NCBI GenBank assembly: GCA_002688135.1
Contig: NZCD01000036.1
Location: forward strand, 1 to 36,862
Direction of reading: 5' to 3'
Source: Parcubacteria group bacterium
Lineage (GTDB): Bacteria > Patescibacteriota > Patescibacteriia > Magasanikbacterales > GCA-002688135
Length of the DNA: 36,862 nucleotides
In this document: piece by piece, positions 27,071-34,327 of the stretch
How the letters are laid out: each line of letters opens with the position of its first letter
Position numbering within the stretch: the first letter of the stretch is position 1
The notes under the pieces: generated by a model
Database searches by the model: none
What the model was told of the DNA's origin: nothing
What the model saw: only the letters and a program-made list of their open reading frames with translations
Translations under genes and position numbers: made by a program

Positions 27071-28008
27071 TAGAAATTGTACTTTCACTCATCAGTGCAT
27101 TGGGTGTATCAATAGGAATTGTAGATGAACCACGCACTGCTCCATCATTCAGTGTCACGCCAGTGGCATTAGCTGCTGATACACAAACAATTTCACGAGC
27201 GCGAGGTCTGCCAAGATCAGGCGATAGAGAAATCGTTCAAAAAAGAAATGATAGAACTCCACCAGAAAAACTAAATGGGCAAGCTGCACTTATGGTAGAT
27301 GACACATCTGAAGCAATCTTATACGAGTATCAGGCAGATAAGGTTGTGTCACTAGCAAGTATTACAAAACTCGCAAATGCTCTCACGTTTGCAGGAATGG
27401 AAACTGATCTTGATACAAAAATAGAAATTACTGACGAAGATGTGATCGAAGAATTTTCAGCTTTAGCAATAGGAGACGTGCTGACACATCGAGATTTATT
27501 AGGATTAGCATTAGTAGGATCTTCAAATTCCGCAGCGCACACACTTATCCGAGCGTCTGGTTTTACGAGAGAATATTATATTGGACGAATGAATCAAGTC
27601 GGACAAGAGTTGGGACTAACAAATTCTCGTTTTGTGGGCCCATCAGGATTGGATCCAAAAAATGTAGGAACAGCTCGTGATGCATACAGATTATTGAAAG
27701 CAGCATTAGCCCATCCAGACTTAGCTGCAGTTATGGGAGATTCAGAATATGTATTTAATAACGGCGTAAAAAACAAAAAGGTATTTTCAACGAACGCATT
27801 TAAAATCGGTGTTCTACCATTTGGGGGCGATACGATAATAGGCGCAAAAACAGGACACATTCCAGAAGCTGGATTCCATTTCGCAATGGAGGCGCGAGAT
27901 GTGAACGGGGCAGTGCGACAGGTGATTGTAATGGGAGCGCCAGGGCATTTGGATAGATTCACTGAAGCAGAGCGATTATTGTTATGGGCTCAAGAACAAC
28001 CAGATTAA
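27067..28008 (+). CDS. D-alanyl-D-alanine carboxypeptidase (peptidase S11)
   Basis: SITK, SSN and KTG active-site motifs. Confidence 0.9.
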   Translation: MIEIVLSLISALGVSIGIVDEPRTAPSFSVTPVALAADTQTISRARGLPRSGDREIVQKRNDRTPPEKLNGQAALMVDDTSEAILYEYQADKVVSLASITKLANALTFAGMETDLDTKIEITDEDVIEEFSALAIGDVLTHRDLLGLALVGSSNSAAHTLIRASGFTREYYIGRMNQVGQELGLTNSRFVGPSGLDPKNVGTARDAYRLLKAALAHPDLAAVMGDSEYVFNNGVKNKKVFSTNAFKIGVLPFGGDTIIGAKTGHIPEAGFHFAMEARDVNGAVRQVIVMGAPGHLDRFTEAERLLLWAQEQPD

Positions 28009-28009
28009 T

Positions 28010-28495
28010 ATGGCATTTTGGACAGCACTCGTACCACAACTAAAAATATTTATACTTGCAATGCTTCCTATTGCAGAAGTTCGTGCTGCAATTCCTCTTG
28101 GGCTGACAGTATACGATCAATCAATTCTCACAACATTCGTATTTGGCGCAGCAGGAAACTTCACTGCCGCTGCAATCGTATTTCTAGGGTTGCACATGTT
28201 TGGTGATAAGGTGATAGAAAAAATTCCAAAGATAGGACCAATGCTTGAAAAATATCTTGCACGAGCTAGGCGAATTTTCAAAGGCAAATATGAACATTGG
28301 GGAGTTCTCGGCTTAGTATTGTTCGTAGGTATTCCACTGCCAATGACAGGGGGATGGACAGGTGCTGCAGCAGCATATGTATTTGGATTCCCTAAAAAGA
28401 AATCTCTTGCGGCACTTGCAGCCGGTGTCTTGCTTGCATCTACTGTGATGGTTGTTCTCACAACAGGAATTGAGTGGATCATCAGACTGTTTTAG
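28010..28495 (+). CDS. Small multi-drug export-like membrane protein (COG2426 type)
   Basis: LPIAEVRAAIPLGL...HWGVLGLVLFVGIPLPMTGGWTGAAAAYVFG. Confidence 0.8.
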   Translation: MAFWTALVPQLKIFILAMLPIAEVRAAIPLGLTVYDQSILTTFVFGAAGNFTAAAIVFLGLHMFGDKVIEKIPKIGPMLEKYLARARRIFKGKYEHWGVLGLVLFVGIPLPMTGGWTGAAAAYVFGFPKKKSLAALAAGVLLASTVMVVLTTGIEWIIRLF

Positions 28496-28513
28496 GCAGC
28501 AGGGGGCAGTAAA

Positions 28514-28539
28514 AAAACGGCGTAAGCCGTTTTTTTTAA
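28514..28539 (+). terminator. Rho-independent terminator
   Basis: AAAAAACGGCGTAAGCCGTTTTTTTT. Confidence 0.85.
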
Positions 28540-28565
28540 TTCTAAATTTTAATTCTGTATTCTCA

Positions 28566-29030
28566 TCAGACAATCACCTTCACCAAAATCGCCAACAAGA
28601 AAGCCTGCATCACAAAGCCATGTTTCAAAGACATGTCTTTTTTTCTATCAACAAAATAATTATGAAACCAGAAATGAACTCGATGAAAAGCTTCAAGCCA
28701 CGGATGCTTATACAACTCACACAACCCAACTAAAAGATCGGGGAGTACAGACCCAACTAATCCCCACGCAATAATTGTTGCGTTTACATTCGGAACATAA
28801 GCAAAAATCCAAGCCACAAGCATTACAGCAGCAAGTGCATCAAAACTCACCTTCGCAAGCGCTTGTTTCATCTTTTTCCCGCTTTTGTATTCCTTATACA
28901 AATGAGCATCGCCATGAGGAATCATGTCGATCAATAAGTGTGAAATAAAACCCAAAACAAAGGCCCAGAAGGCTGTGGGGCTATTTTGAGCTACAACTGC
29001 TCCAACTGCGACATGAGTGGCGATTAACAT
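28566..29030 (-). CDS. Hypothetical membrane protein with HLLIDMIPHGD motif
   Basis: MLIATHVAVGAVVAQNSPTAFWAFVLGFISHLLIDMIPHGDAHLY. Confidence 0.85.
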   Translation of the reverse strand: MLIATHVAVGAVVAQNSPTAFWAFVLGFISHLLIDMIPHGDAHLYKEYKSGKKMKQALAKVSFDALAAVMLVAWIFAYVPNVNATIIAWGLVGSVLPDLLVGLCELYKHPWLEAFHRVHFWFHNYFVDRKKDMSLKHGFVMQAFLLAILVKVIV

Positions 29031-29204
29031 AAAAGACTGATTTTATTGGCCTATAGTATAGCAGATTTCTAAGAAAAAGTCATTTGTGAGTGATGAGTGA
29101 CAAAATATGTCATTTTGTTGCGTAGATTATTACAAAATATATCAAATTAAATAGCTAAATTTAGTATACTATTATAAATATAATATCTATTAGTAAGCCA
29201 ACTA

Positions 29205-29233
29205 TTGACAAAATAACAAAAACATGATAGTAT
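29205..29233 (+). promoter_or_regulatory. Sigma70-like promoter of GC-rich island
   Basis: TTGACA (29205-29210), 17 nt, TAGTAT (29228-29233). Confidence 0.7.
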
Positions 29234-29267
29234 ACGCGCGTAGATTGGTGACAGTGAGAGATCATTT

Positions 29268-29303
29268 TAAGCCGTGTCCCAGGCCAAAAGAAAGGGGGGT
29301 GGA
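29268..29303 (+). ncRNA. Type-2 short leader motif, copy 1
   Basis: AAGCCGTGTCCCAGGCCAAAAGAAAGGGGGGTGGAG. Confidence 0.4.
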
Positions 29304-29308
29304 GAGAG

Positions 29309-29629
29309 ATGAGCGAGAATTCCGTGATCGTAGGCGATGGTATTGCAGTGACCCGTGCGCAGTTGAAGCGCGCCGTGGCGACCTACAAGAACCGACCCGG
29401 TGGTCTGCCAGATTTCTGGCAGAAGGCGCTGGACCTCATGGGTCCGGAGCCCGAGCGAGTCAAGAAGGCTCGTTCCGCGCCCAAGCGCCGACGTAGTCGG
29501 AACCCTCAGGAGAAGGACTTCTGTCCGGACTACCTGGAGGCCCACAAGGCCGAGATCGGCCTGTCGAGTAAGGACCGGCGCCGCGAGCGTCGGGCTGCGA
29601 AGAAGCAGCGCCATCGTAGTGACGGCTAA
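29309..29629 (+). CDS. Hypothetical basic protein of GC-rich island
   Basis: 106 aa with RBS GGAG; Arg/Lys-rich C-terminus. Confidence 0.75.
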   Translation: MSENSVIVGDGIAVTRAQLKRAVATYKNRPGGLPDFWQKALDLMGPEPERVKKARSAPKRRRSRNPQEKDFCPDYLEAHKAEIGLSSKDRRRERRAAKKQRHRSDG

Positions 29630-29692
29630 TACTCGGCCTCGGCCAAACCGGAATCTACAAACGTTGGACTGTTGTGAAACAGCCCACATAAC

Positions 29693-29770
29693 CCGCGAGC
29701 AAACCTAATCGGTCAATGCTCGCGGATCCAAAGGGATTCCCCATCGGTTATATGGGGAATCATGAGGATC
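29693..29770 (+). ncRNA. Type-1 two-hairpin leader, copy 1
   Basis: CCGCGAGCA/TGCTCGCGG; GATCC...GGATC; GATTCCCCAT/ATGGGGAATC. Confidence 0.75.
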
Positions 29771-29786
29771 AAGAAGAGGAGGAAAG

Positions 29787-29846
29787 ATGCTGCTGAAGGC
29801 AATCATCATTCTACTGATCATCGGGCTGTTGTCCGGCTCTCGCTAA
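29787..29846 (+). CDS. Small hydrophobic peptide MLLKAIIILLIIGLLSGSR
   Basis: RBS AAGAGGAGGAAAG then ATG; 19 aa. Confidence 0.6.
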   Translation: MLLKAIIILLIIGLLSGSR

Positions 29847-29869
29847 ACAACAGCTCAAAAAAACACAAA

Positions 29870-29905
29870 ACCCCATCCCTGGGGCAAAAGAATAAGGGCA
29901 AGGAG
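29870..29905 (+). ncRNA. Type-2 short leader motif, copy 2
   Basis: ACCCCATCCCTGGGGCAAAAGAATAAGGGCAAGGAG. Confidence 0.45.
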
Positions 29906-29911
29906 ATGCAC

Positions 29912-29968
29912 ATGCTGACGTATGGCATTATCCAGCTGGCCGTTCTGGTCGGTGCCGTCATCCTGTAG
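29912..29968 (+). CDS. Small hydrophobic peptide MLTYGIIQLAVLVGAVIL
   Basis: AAGGAG 6 nt upstream of ATG; 18 aa. Confidence 0.55.
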   Translation: MLTYGIIQLAVLVGAVIL

Positions 29969-29982
29969 TGGTGGCGGTCGGG

Positions 29983-30056
29983 GGTGTCCGGGTTTACGAA
30001 CCGGACACCTCTCCAACTTGGAAGCCTAGTCAATTGACTCGGCTTCCGTGAGGAGA
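29983..30056 (+). ncRNA. Type-1 two-hairpin leader, copy 2
   Basis: GGTGTCCGG/CCGGACACC; TCTCC...GGAGA; GGAAGCC-AGTC/GACT-GGCTTCC. Confidence 0.75.
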
Positions 30057-30092
30057 CAAAAGAAGATCTTTGTATAAATACAGCCAGGAGAG

Positions 30093-30347
30093 ATGATGGA
30101 GCAGGAATTGATGAATTTGGTGGTGGTGTTGGTTCTGTGCTGGTTCTGTCTTGGGGCGATCGCTCACATGATCGGAGGACAGAAATGGGCAAATAAAATC
30201 TGGCGATGGCCGTTCAAGATGATCGGCAAGATCATCCGCTGGACGTTCGTTCAGATCAGAGCTCTCATTCGTGAGGCTTTGAGCGGGCTCTGGAATGCTT
30301 TGCGAGGACGCAGAGGTAACCAGAACAGCCAGCGTGATAACCCGTGA
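30093..30347 (+). CDS. Small membrane protein with amphipathic basic C-terminus
   Basis: 84 aa; RBS CAGGAGAG; MMEQELMNLVVVLVLCWFCLGAIAHMI. Confidence 0.65.
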   Translation: MMEQELMNLVVVLVLCWFCLGAIAHMIGGQKWANKIWRWPFKMIGKIIRWTFVQIRALIREALSGLWNALRGRRGNQNSQRDNP

Positions 30348-30376
30348 GTCTCACAGAAAGAGATCTCTCACAAAAC

Positions 30377-30446
30377 CCGCGAGCAGCAGGTGCAGCTCGC
30401 GGATCCAAAGAGATTTCGCAGCATGAGGTTGCGAAGTCATGAGGAG
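30377..30446 (+). ncRNA. Type-1 two-hairpin leader, copy 3
   Basis: CCGCGAGC/GCTCGCGG; ATCC..GGAG (weak); GATTTCGCA/TTGCGAAGTC. Confidence 0.7.
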
Positions 30447-30482
30447 ACACAGAATTCACAATACGATGCAGGGGGAGAGATA

Positions 30483-30662
30483 ATGGGCAGTGTGACAGGA
30501 TTTTTAGTGGCATGGTTCGGAATTTCAGTGCTACTGGCAGGGGCTTGTCATCTGCTCACACTGAACTGCTATTGGGGAGAGATCTTCATAGTACCATTCA
30601 AACTGATGATCTGGGCAGTAAAAGCTATCGGAGCTCTGCTCTCGATCGTAGTTCTCAAATAA
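30483..30662 (+). CDS. Small membrane protein
   Basis: MGSVTGFLVAWFGISVLLAGACHLL...; 59 aa; RBS GGGGGAGAG. Confidence 0.65.
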   Translation: MGSVTGFLVAWFGISVLLAGACHLLTLNCYWGEIFIVPFKLMIWAVKAIGALLSIVVLK

Positions 30663-30718
30663 ACCAAACTGGCAGCGGCACAAGCTTCTGCTAGAAACTT
30701 CACAAAAAAGGAGAATCC

Positions 30719-30793
30719 ATGGGAGTCATTGAGATCGCTGTGGTGGGTCACGCATTCGCGTGTATCATCGGCGCCGTCTTCTTCTACTGCTAG
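30719..30793 (+). CDS. Small hydrophobic peptide MGVIEIAVVGHAFACIIGAVFFYC
   Basis: AAAAAAGGAGAATCC then ATG; 24 aa. Confidence 0.55.
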   Translation: MGVIEIAVVGHAFACIIGAVFFYC

Positions 30794-30807
30794 AAGTAAG
30801 GCAATTC

Positions 30808-30901
30808 GAGGGTCTACGGATCCTCACAACGCAGTCCCGAATCATGATGATTCGGGGCTCCAACTCGGAAGCGCAATATGTGTTGCGCATCTGTGAGGAG
30901 C
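30808..30901 (+). ncRNA. Type-1 two-hairpin leader, copy 4, with additional UACG-loop hairpin upstream
   Basis: GAGGGTC-TACG-GATCCTC; CCCGAATCA/TGATTCGGG; GCTCC...GGAGC; GCGCAA/TTGCGC. Confidence 0.75.
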
Positions 30902-30926
30902 TATTTAACAAAGAGGAGAAGATAGA

Positions 30927-31832
30927 ATGAAGAGGGCTTTTCTGATCATCGTAATTACCTGCGCGACTGGCGCAGGTTTCGGATGCGAGGCTGATACCTC
31001 GGGCGAGAGCTCGTCCGCAATCCAGCAGCGCCAAAAGAAGGCGCCACGCGCCAATCAGGAGACGGCCAAGCCTGTCGCAGCGACGAAAGTCGTCGCCAAG
31101 GTCTCGGAGAATCCGGTTCACCCGCCGCCGCCAGTGGTGGTTAGGGCACAAGAGCAGGTAAAGGCGAAGGAAGATCCGAAGCCGTCGGCTACGGATCGAA
31201 AGTTTGCACAGTGCATGCAGCCGATCAAGAGATCGTCCCTGACGGATGAATTCAGAAGTCACGGACGCTCCGAGCACCAGAAGTTGATGTACAAGTACTC
31301 GGACGTCTCAACGCGTTTTCATGCGTGCGGTGCGATCTTGAAGGCCTATCTGAAACTTCGAGGCGGGGGTCACGACGACAGATTCGTTATGACAGAACGG
31401 TCTGCTCCGTTGTGGGCCGACGCCAAAGGACAGCGGAAACGCATCGTTGGAGACTACGTCCAGACCACCTATGCTGTGTTGACAGCAGAAGGCATTCTGG
31501 AGCCACTACTGGAGGAGATCGACTCCGGTCTTGGGAAGCACAGTCTCGTGACGAATCTGGTCGAGGTGATCGAAGATGAGAACCTAAAGTTGGACGACGT
31601 CCAGCAAGGCCTGACAGCCAGCACGCTTGCCAAGCTATACATTTCCTCTGTGAGGGAGTTGTACAACTACTGGGAGTCCAAGGGTGCACCCAGGGAAGGA
31701 GACTTGGATGTGCTGATATACACGTTGTGTGATGCGGTCGACGAGTTCGACAGTCACGCAGCGCCGACGCACGGGCTGACAGAAGGTCAGCTTAAGAAGC
31801 TCAATTGTGGTCTGGTCGAACAAGGAAGCTGA
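30927..31832 (+). CDS. Putative lipoprotein
   Basis: Signal peptide MKRAFLIIVITCATGAGFGCEADTS with lipobox-like GFGC; 301 aa. Confidence 0.75.
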   Translation: MKRAFLIIVITCATGAGFGCEADTSGESSSAIQQRQKKAPRANQETAKPVAATKVVAKVSENPVHPPPPVVVRAQEQVKAKEDPKPSATDRKFAQCMQPIKRSSLTDEFRSHGRSEHQKLMYKYSDVSTRFHACGAILKAYLKLRGGGHDDRFVMTERSAPLWADAKGQRKRIVGDYVQTTYAVLTAEGILEPLLEEIDSGLGKHSLVTNLVEVIEDENLKLDDVQQGLTASTLAKLYISSVRELYNYWESKGAPREGDLDVLIYTLCDAVDEFDSHAAPTHGLTEGQLKKLNCGLVEQGS

Positions 31833-31844
31833 CCCAAATGTTTC

Positions 31845-31940
31845 GTAGGTCTACGGACTTACACAACGCAGTCGCGAGCCATCATGGTTCGCGACTCCAA
31901 TTCAGATGCTCAACGTAATATTGAGCATACGATAGGAGTC
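31845..31940 (+). ncRNA. Type-1 two-hairpin leader, copy 5, with upstream UACG-loop hairpin
   Basis: GTAGGTC-TACG-GACTTAC; TCGCGAGCC/GGTTCGCGA; GACTCC...GGAGTC; ATGCTCAA/TTGAGCAT. Confidence 0.75.
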
Positions 31941-31949
31941 ACAATCAAA

Positions 31950-31986
31950 AACCCTGACCCAGGGTAAAAGAAATGGGTACAAGGAG
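31950..31986 (+). ncRNA. Type-2 short leader motif, copy 3
   Basis: ACCCTGACCCAGGGTAAAAGAAATGGGTACAAGGAG; loop ACCCA pairs TGGGT. Confidence 0.45.
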
Positions 31987-31989
31987 ACT

Positions 31990-32371
31990 ATGGTCTTTTG
32001 GATCAGTCGTCACGAACTTTCCCCGGCACAGACACAGGCCATCCTCGATTTGCACGGCGACGTGCAGGTTGAGCGACAAGCTCTAGTCTTTGACCAGGTG
32101 GACGGCTTGAAATCGTTCATCGAAACTGTCGGCAAGGACGATTTCGTCTACGCCGTGGCCGGTGCACCGCATTACTTGTCAGCTGCATTGAGTGGCTGTG
32201 AGTTCGGTTTTTTCCTCAATCCACCCGGGTCGGCGCGCTAACGGTACGTTCGGTCTTCACTGCGTGTTTCACGTGGTGACCAACGAGCTGGTAAAGGTCT
32301 GGGAAAATCCAGATCCTAACAGCGACGAGGGAGAGCGTCTCGATGTCAAAATCGAGCGCCCTATCCTGTAA
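31990..32371 (+). pseudogene. Hypothetical protein, apparently frameshifted (+1) near 32230-32241
   Basis: ORF 31990-32241 ends ...FGFFLNPPGSAR*; adjacent frame 32234-32371 continues RANGTFGLHCVFHVVTNELVKVWENPDPNSDEGERLDVKIERPIL*. Confidence 0.5.
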
Positions 32372-32396
32372 ATATTGGCGTCGTGCGCATCTTAAC

Positions 32397-32457
32397 CTCC
32401 GAGAACAGCTCGGGGCTCCAACTCGAGTCGTGAGAATTCGCTCACGACCGTGAGGAG
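32397..32457 (+). ncRNA. Type-1 two-hairpin leader, copy 6
   Basis: CTCCGAG/CTCGGGG; CTCC...GGAG; GTCGTGAG/CTCACGAC. Confidence 0.7.
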
Positions 32458-32483
32458 ATATAATTACATAAAATGGGAAGAAC

Positions 32484-32513
32484 AAAAAACCGACCGAAAG
32501 GCCGGTTTTTTGT
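32484..32513 (+). terminator. Rho-independent terminator ending the island
   Basis: AAAAAACCGACC-GAAA-GGCCGGTTTTTT. Confidence 0.85.
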
Positions 32514-32540
32514 TTAATGGAAACAAGGTGACTTCATAAG

Positions 32541-32572
32541 ACCCTTCGACTAAGATGCTCAGGATGACGAGT
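32541..32572. repeat. Dispersed palindromic-type repeat
   Basis: ACCCTTCGACTAAGATGCTCAGGATGACGAG. Confidence 0.6.
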
Positions 32573-32609
32573 TGGTGAAGCTTGTGAGAATAAAAAGAGA
32601 GGCGATGAT

Positions 32610-32683
32610 TACCAGGGGGGAGGGTTGAACTCCCGACCTCAGGCTTATGAGTCCTGCGCTCTAACCAACTGAGCTACCCTGGT
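32610..32683 (-). tRNA. tRNA with CAU anticodon (elongator Met or Ile2)
   Basis: ACCAGGGTAGCTCAGTTGGTTAGAGCGCAGGACTCATAAGCCTGAGGTCGGGAGTTCAACCCTCCCCCCTGGTA. Confidence 0.93.
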
Positions 32684-32740
32684 AGTCATTGTCTCTCTCT
32701 GATCTTTCGGCGATAAGTATAATAAAAAAGCACAAGATCG

Positions 32741-33691
32741 TCAACGTAGTGTCATGAGGACGATTTCTGGGGGATTGAATAGTCGGGCCCGCGGGCCAGA
32801 TTCACCTAGTCCTGAAGTTACCTGTAGTGTGGTTTCTCCCCACTTCGAGTTACCTTTGAATGTATTTCGTGGAAGTTGCGTTGGTCCTGGTTTTGCAAGT
32901 GGTCCAATAAAGGGCAAGCGAATCTGTCCACCGTGTGTATGGCCCGAAACAACCAAATCAACTTTATCTTGTGCGCGCAAAATTAAATCTGGATTATGAC
33001 TAATAACAATAGTTCGTTTAGATCGATCAGGTAAATCGATAGATTCAAAATCATCTGCTTCGCTCCAAATATCCTGTGCGCCTACAATATAAATTGGATC
33101 CTCATCAAAAAATTTCGCTACTGCATCTTCCAGTCCCAAGATATTCAAATCATTCAAAGCAGATCGTACATCATCAGCCTCCTCATAATTAGGCATGTGT
33201 TTTCCGGGAATGCCAACACGAAATGCATGATTACCTAAAACAGCTATGGTCGGTGCTATTAGGGGTAACTCGCCATAAGGTTCGATGTGATAGCGAGCCT
33301 CATTTGCATAATCTCCCAAGAAATAATCTCCAGCCATCAAAATTAAATCAGGCTCAAGTTCAGCAATTCGATTCACAACACGAGTAGAAAAATCTCTTTT
33401 TTTATATGGACCAACATGAGTGTCAGAAATTAACACAACTTTCTTTGGCACTTTCAAGGCTTTCTCTTCTGGAAAAGAATAATCATATTCACGCACTACA
33501 ATCATGCGCGGCTCGATAAAACTTCCATAAATCAAAATCAATCCTGGAATTAAAACTATGACAGCCATCAGCCAGCACGGATACGGCTTTTTAGATTTGC
33601 ATGAATTATGATGCAAAAAATATCCTGTCAACCAAAAGGACAATGCAATGCCTCCTAAAATAAAAAAGTCGAAAAAGAGTACTTGAAACAT
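32741..33691 (-). CDS. Membrane-anchored metallophosphoesterase
   Basis: VLISDTHVGPYKK, MAGDYFLGD, VLGNHAF, VVSGHTHGGQIRLP. Confidence 0.93.
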   Translation of the reverse strand: MFQVLFFDFFILGGIALSFWLTGYFLHHNSCKSKKPYPCWLMAVIVLIPGLILIYGSFIEPRMIVVREYDYSFPEEKALKVPKKVVLISDTHVGPYKKRDFSTRVVNRIAELEPDLILMAGDYFLGDYANEARYHIEPYGELPLIAPTIAVLGNHAFRVGIPGKHMPNYEEADDVRSALNDLNILGLEDAVAKFFDEDPIYIVGAQDIWSEADDFESIDLPDRSKRTIVISHNPDLILRAQDKVDLVVSGHTHGGQIRLPFIGPLAKPGPTQLPRNTFKGNSKWGETTLQVTSGLGESGPRARLFNPPEIVLMTLR

Positions 33692-33759
33692 GAGGCTATG
33701 ATAAAGGATTTGAGGATTAGATTCAAATAAAAAATCGAGCCCAAAGACTCAATTTCTTA

Positions 33760-33832
33760 TTGCGGGGGTCGGACTCGAACCGACGACCTGGAGGTTATGG
33801 GCCTCCCGAGCTGCCAACTGCTCTACCCCGCG
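33760..33832 (-). tRNA. Initiator tRNA-fMet(CAU)
   Basis: CGCGGGGTAGAGCAGTTGGCAGCTCGGGAGGCCCATAACCTCCAGGTCGTCGGTTCGAGTCCGACCCCCGCAA; C1-A72 mismatch. Confidence 0.92.
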
Positions 33833-33902
33833 GGTAGGATCCTCGCATATGAGGATGCTATCCGCGATGTAGACCGATAATTATTCGCTGCTACTTTCAA
33901 CA

Positions 33903-34322
33903 AGCTGTCAGCTGTCAGATTTCAGCTGTCAGACTGCATTTTACGAATCATGGTTGCGAGCATTTTTCTGATTTCAGTTAAAAGTTCAAAAACCCGATTG
34001 TAGAACTCTTCATTTCCGTACTTCAATTTTTTTGAAATTATAAGTTGGGTTTCAAGCTCTGCTACTGATCCAGAACTAATTCTTAGAAAATTTGTGTAGT
34101 CTTTTTTAGTTCCTCGCTGTCTTCCTTCTGCTATGTTACTCGGAATCGATACTGCACATCGCCGCATTTGGCTGACGAGTCCATACAATTCCGATTTCGG
34201 AAATTTTGTTGTTAATGTATAGATCATGCCAACAAGGTCTATTGCTCGCTGCCAAACAATTAATTCTCTGTGCGTCTTGATAGGCATATGTCTGAAAGCT
34301 GACAGCTGAAACCTGAAAGCTA
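33903..34322 (-). mobile_element. Putative element: four-helix-bundle ORF bounded by heptad-word inverted repeats
   Basis: AGCTGTCAGCTGTCAGATTTCAGCTGTCAG (33903-33932) vs reverse complement of CTGAAAGCTGACAGCTGAAACCTGAAAGCTA (34292-34322). Confidence 0.7.
33922..34287 (-). CDS. Four helix bundle protein, 23S rRNA-intervening-sequence (S23) type
   Basis: HRELIVWQRAIDLVGMIYTLTTKFPKSELYGLVSQMRRCAVSIPSNIAEGRQRGTKKDYTNFLRISSGSVAELETQLIISKKL. Confidence 0.95.
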   Translation of the reverse strand: MPIKTHRELIVWQRAIDLVGMIYTLTTKFPKSELYGLVSQMRRCAVSIPSNIAEGRQRGTKKDYTNFLRISSGSVAELETQLIISKKLKYGNEEFYNRVFELLTEIRKMLATMIRKMQSDS

Positions 34323-34327
34323 AAAAG

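Noticed and set aside
29224-29496. 90-aa ORF overlapping the first island gene
   Set aside because: Its start lies in the promoter -10 region and it competes with the RBS-supported 29309 ORF.
32265-32280. parS-like TGTTTCACGTGGTGAC about 2.4 kb from parAB
   Set aside because: Only the left 11 of 16 positions match the TGTTTCACGTGAAACA palindrome; the right half fails and it lies inside coding sequence, so chance is likely.
32473-32517. 14-aa ORF MGRTKNRPKGRFFV after the last type-1 leader
   Set aside because: It coincides with the rho-independent terminator; the coding frame is probably incidental, although it may be the remnant of a lost last ORF.
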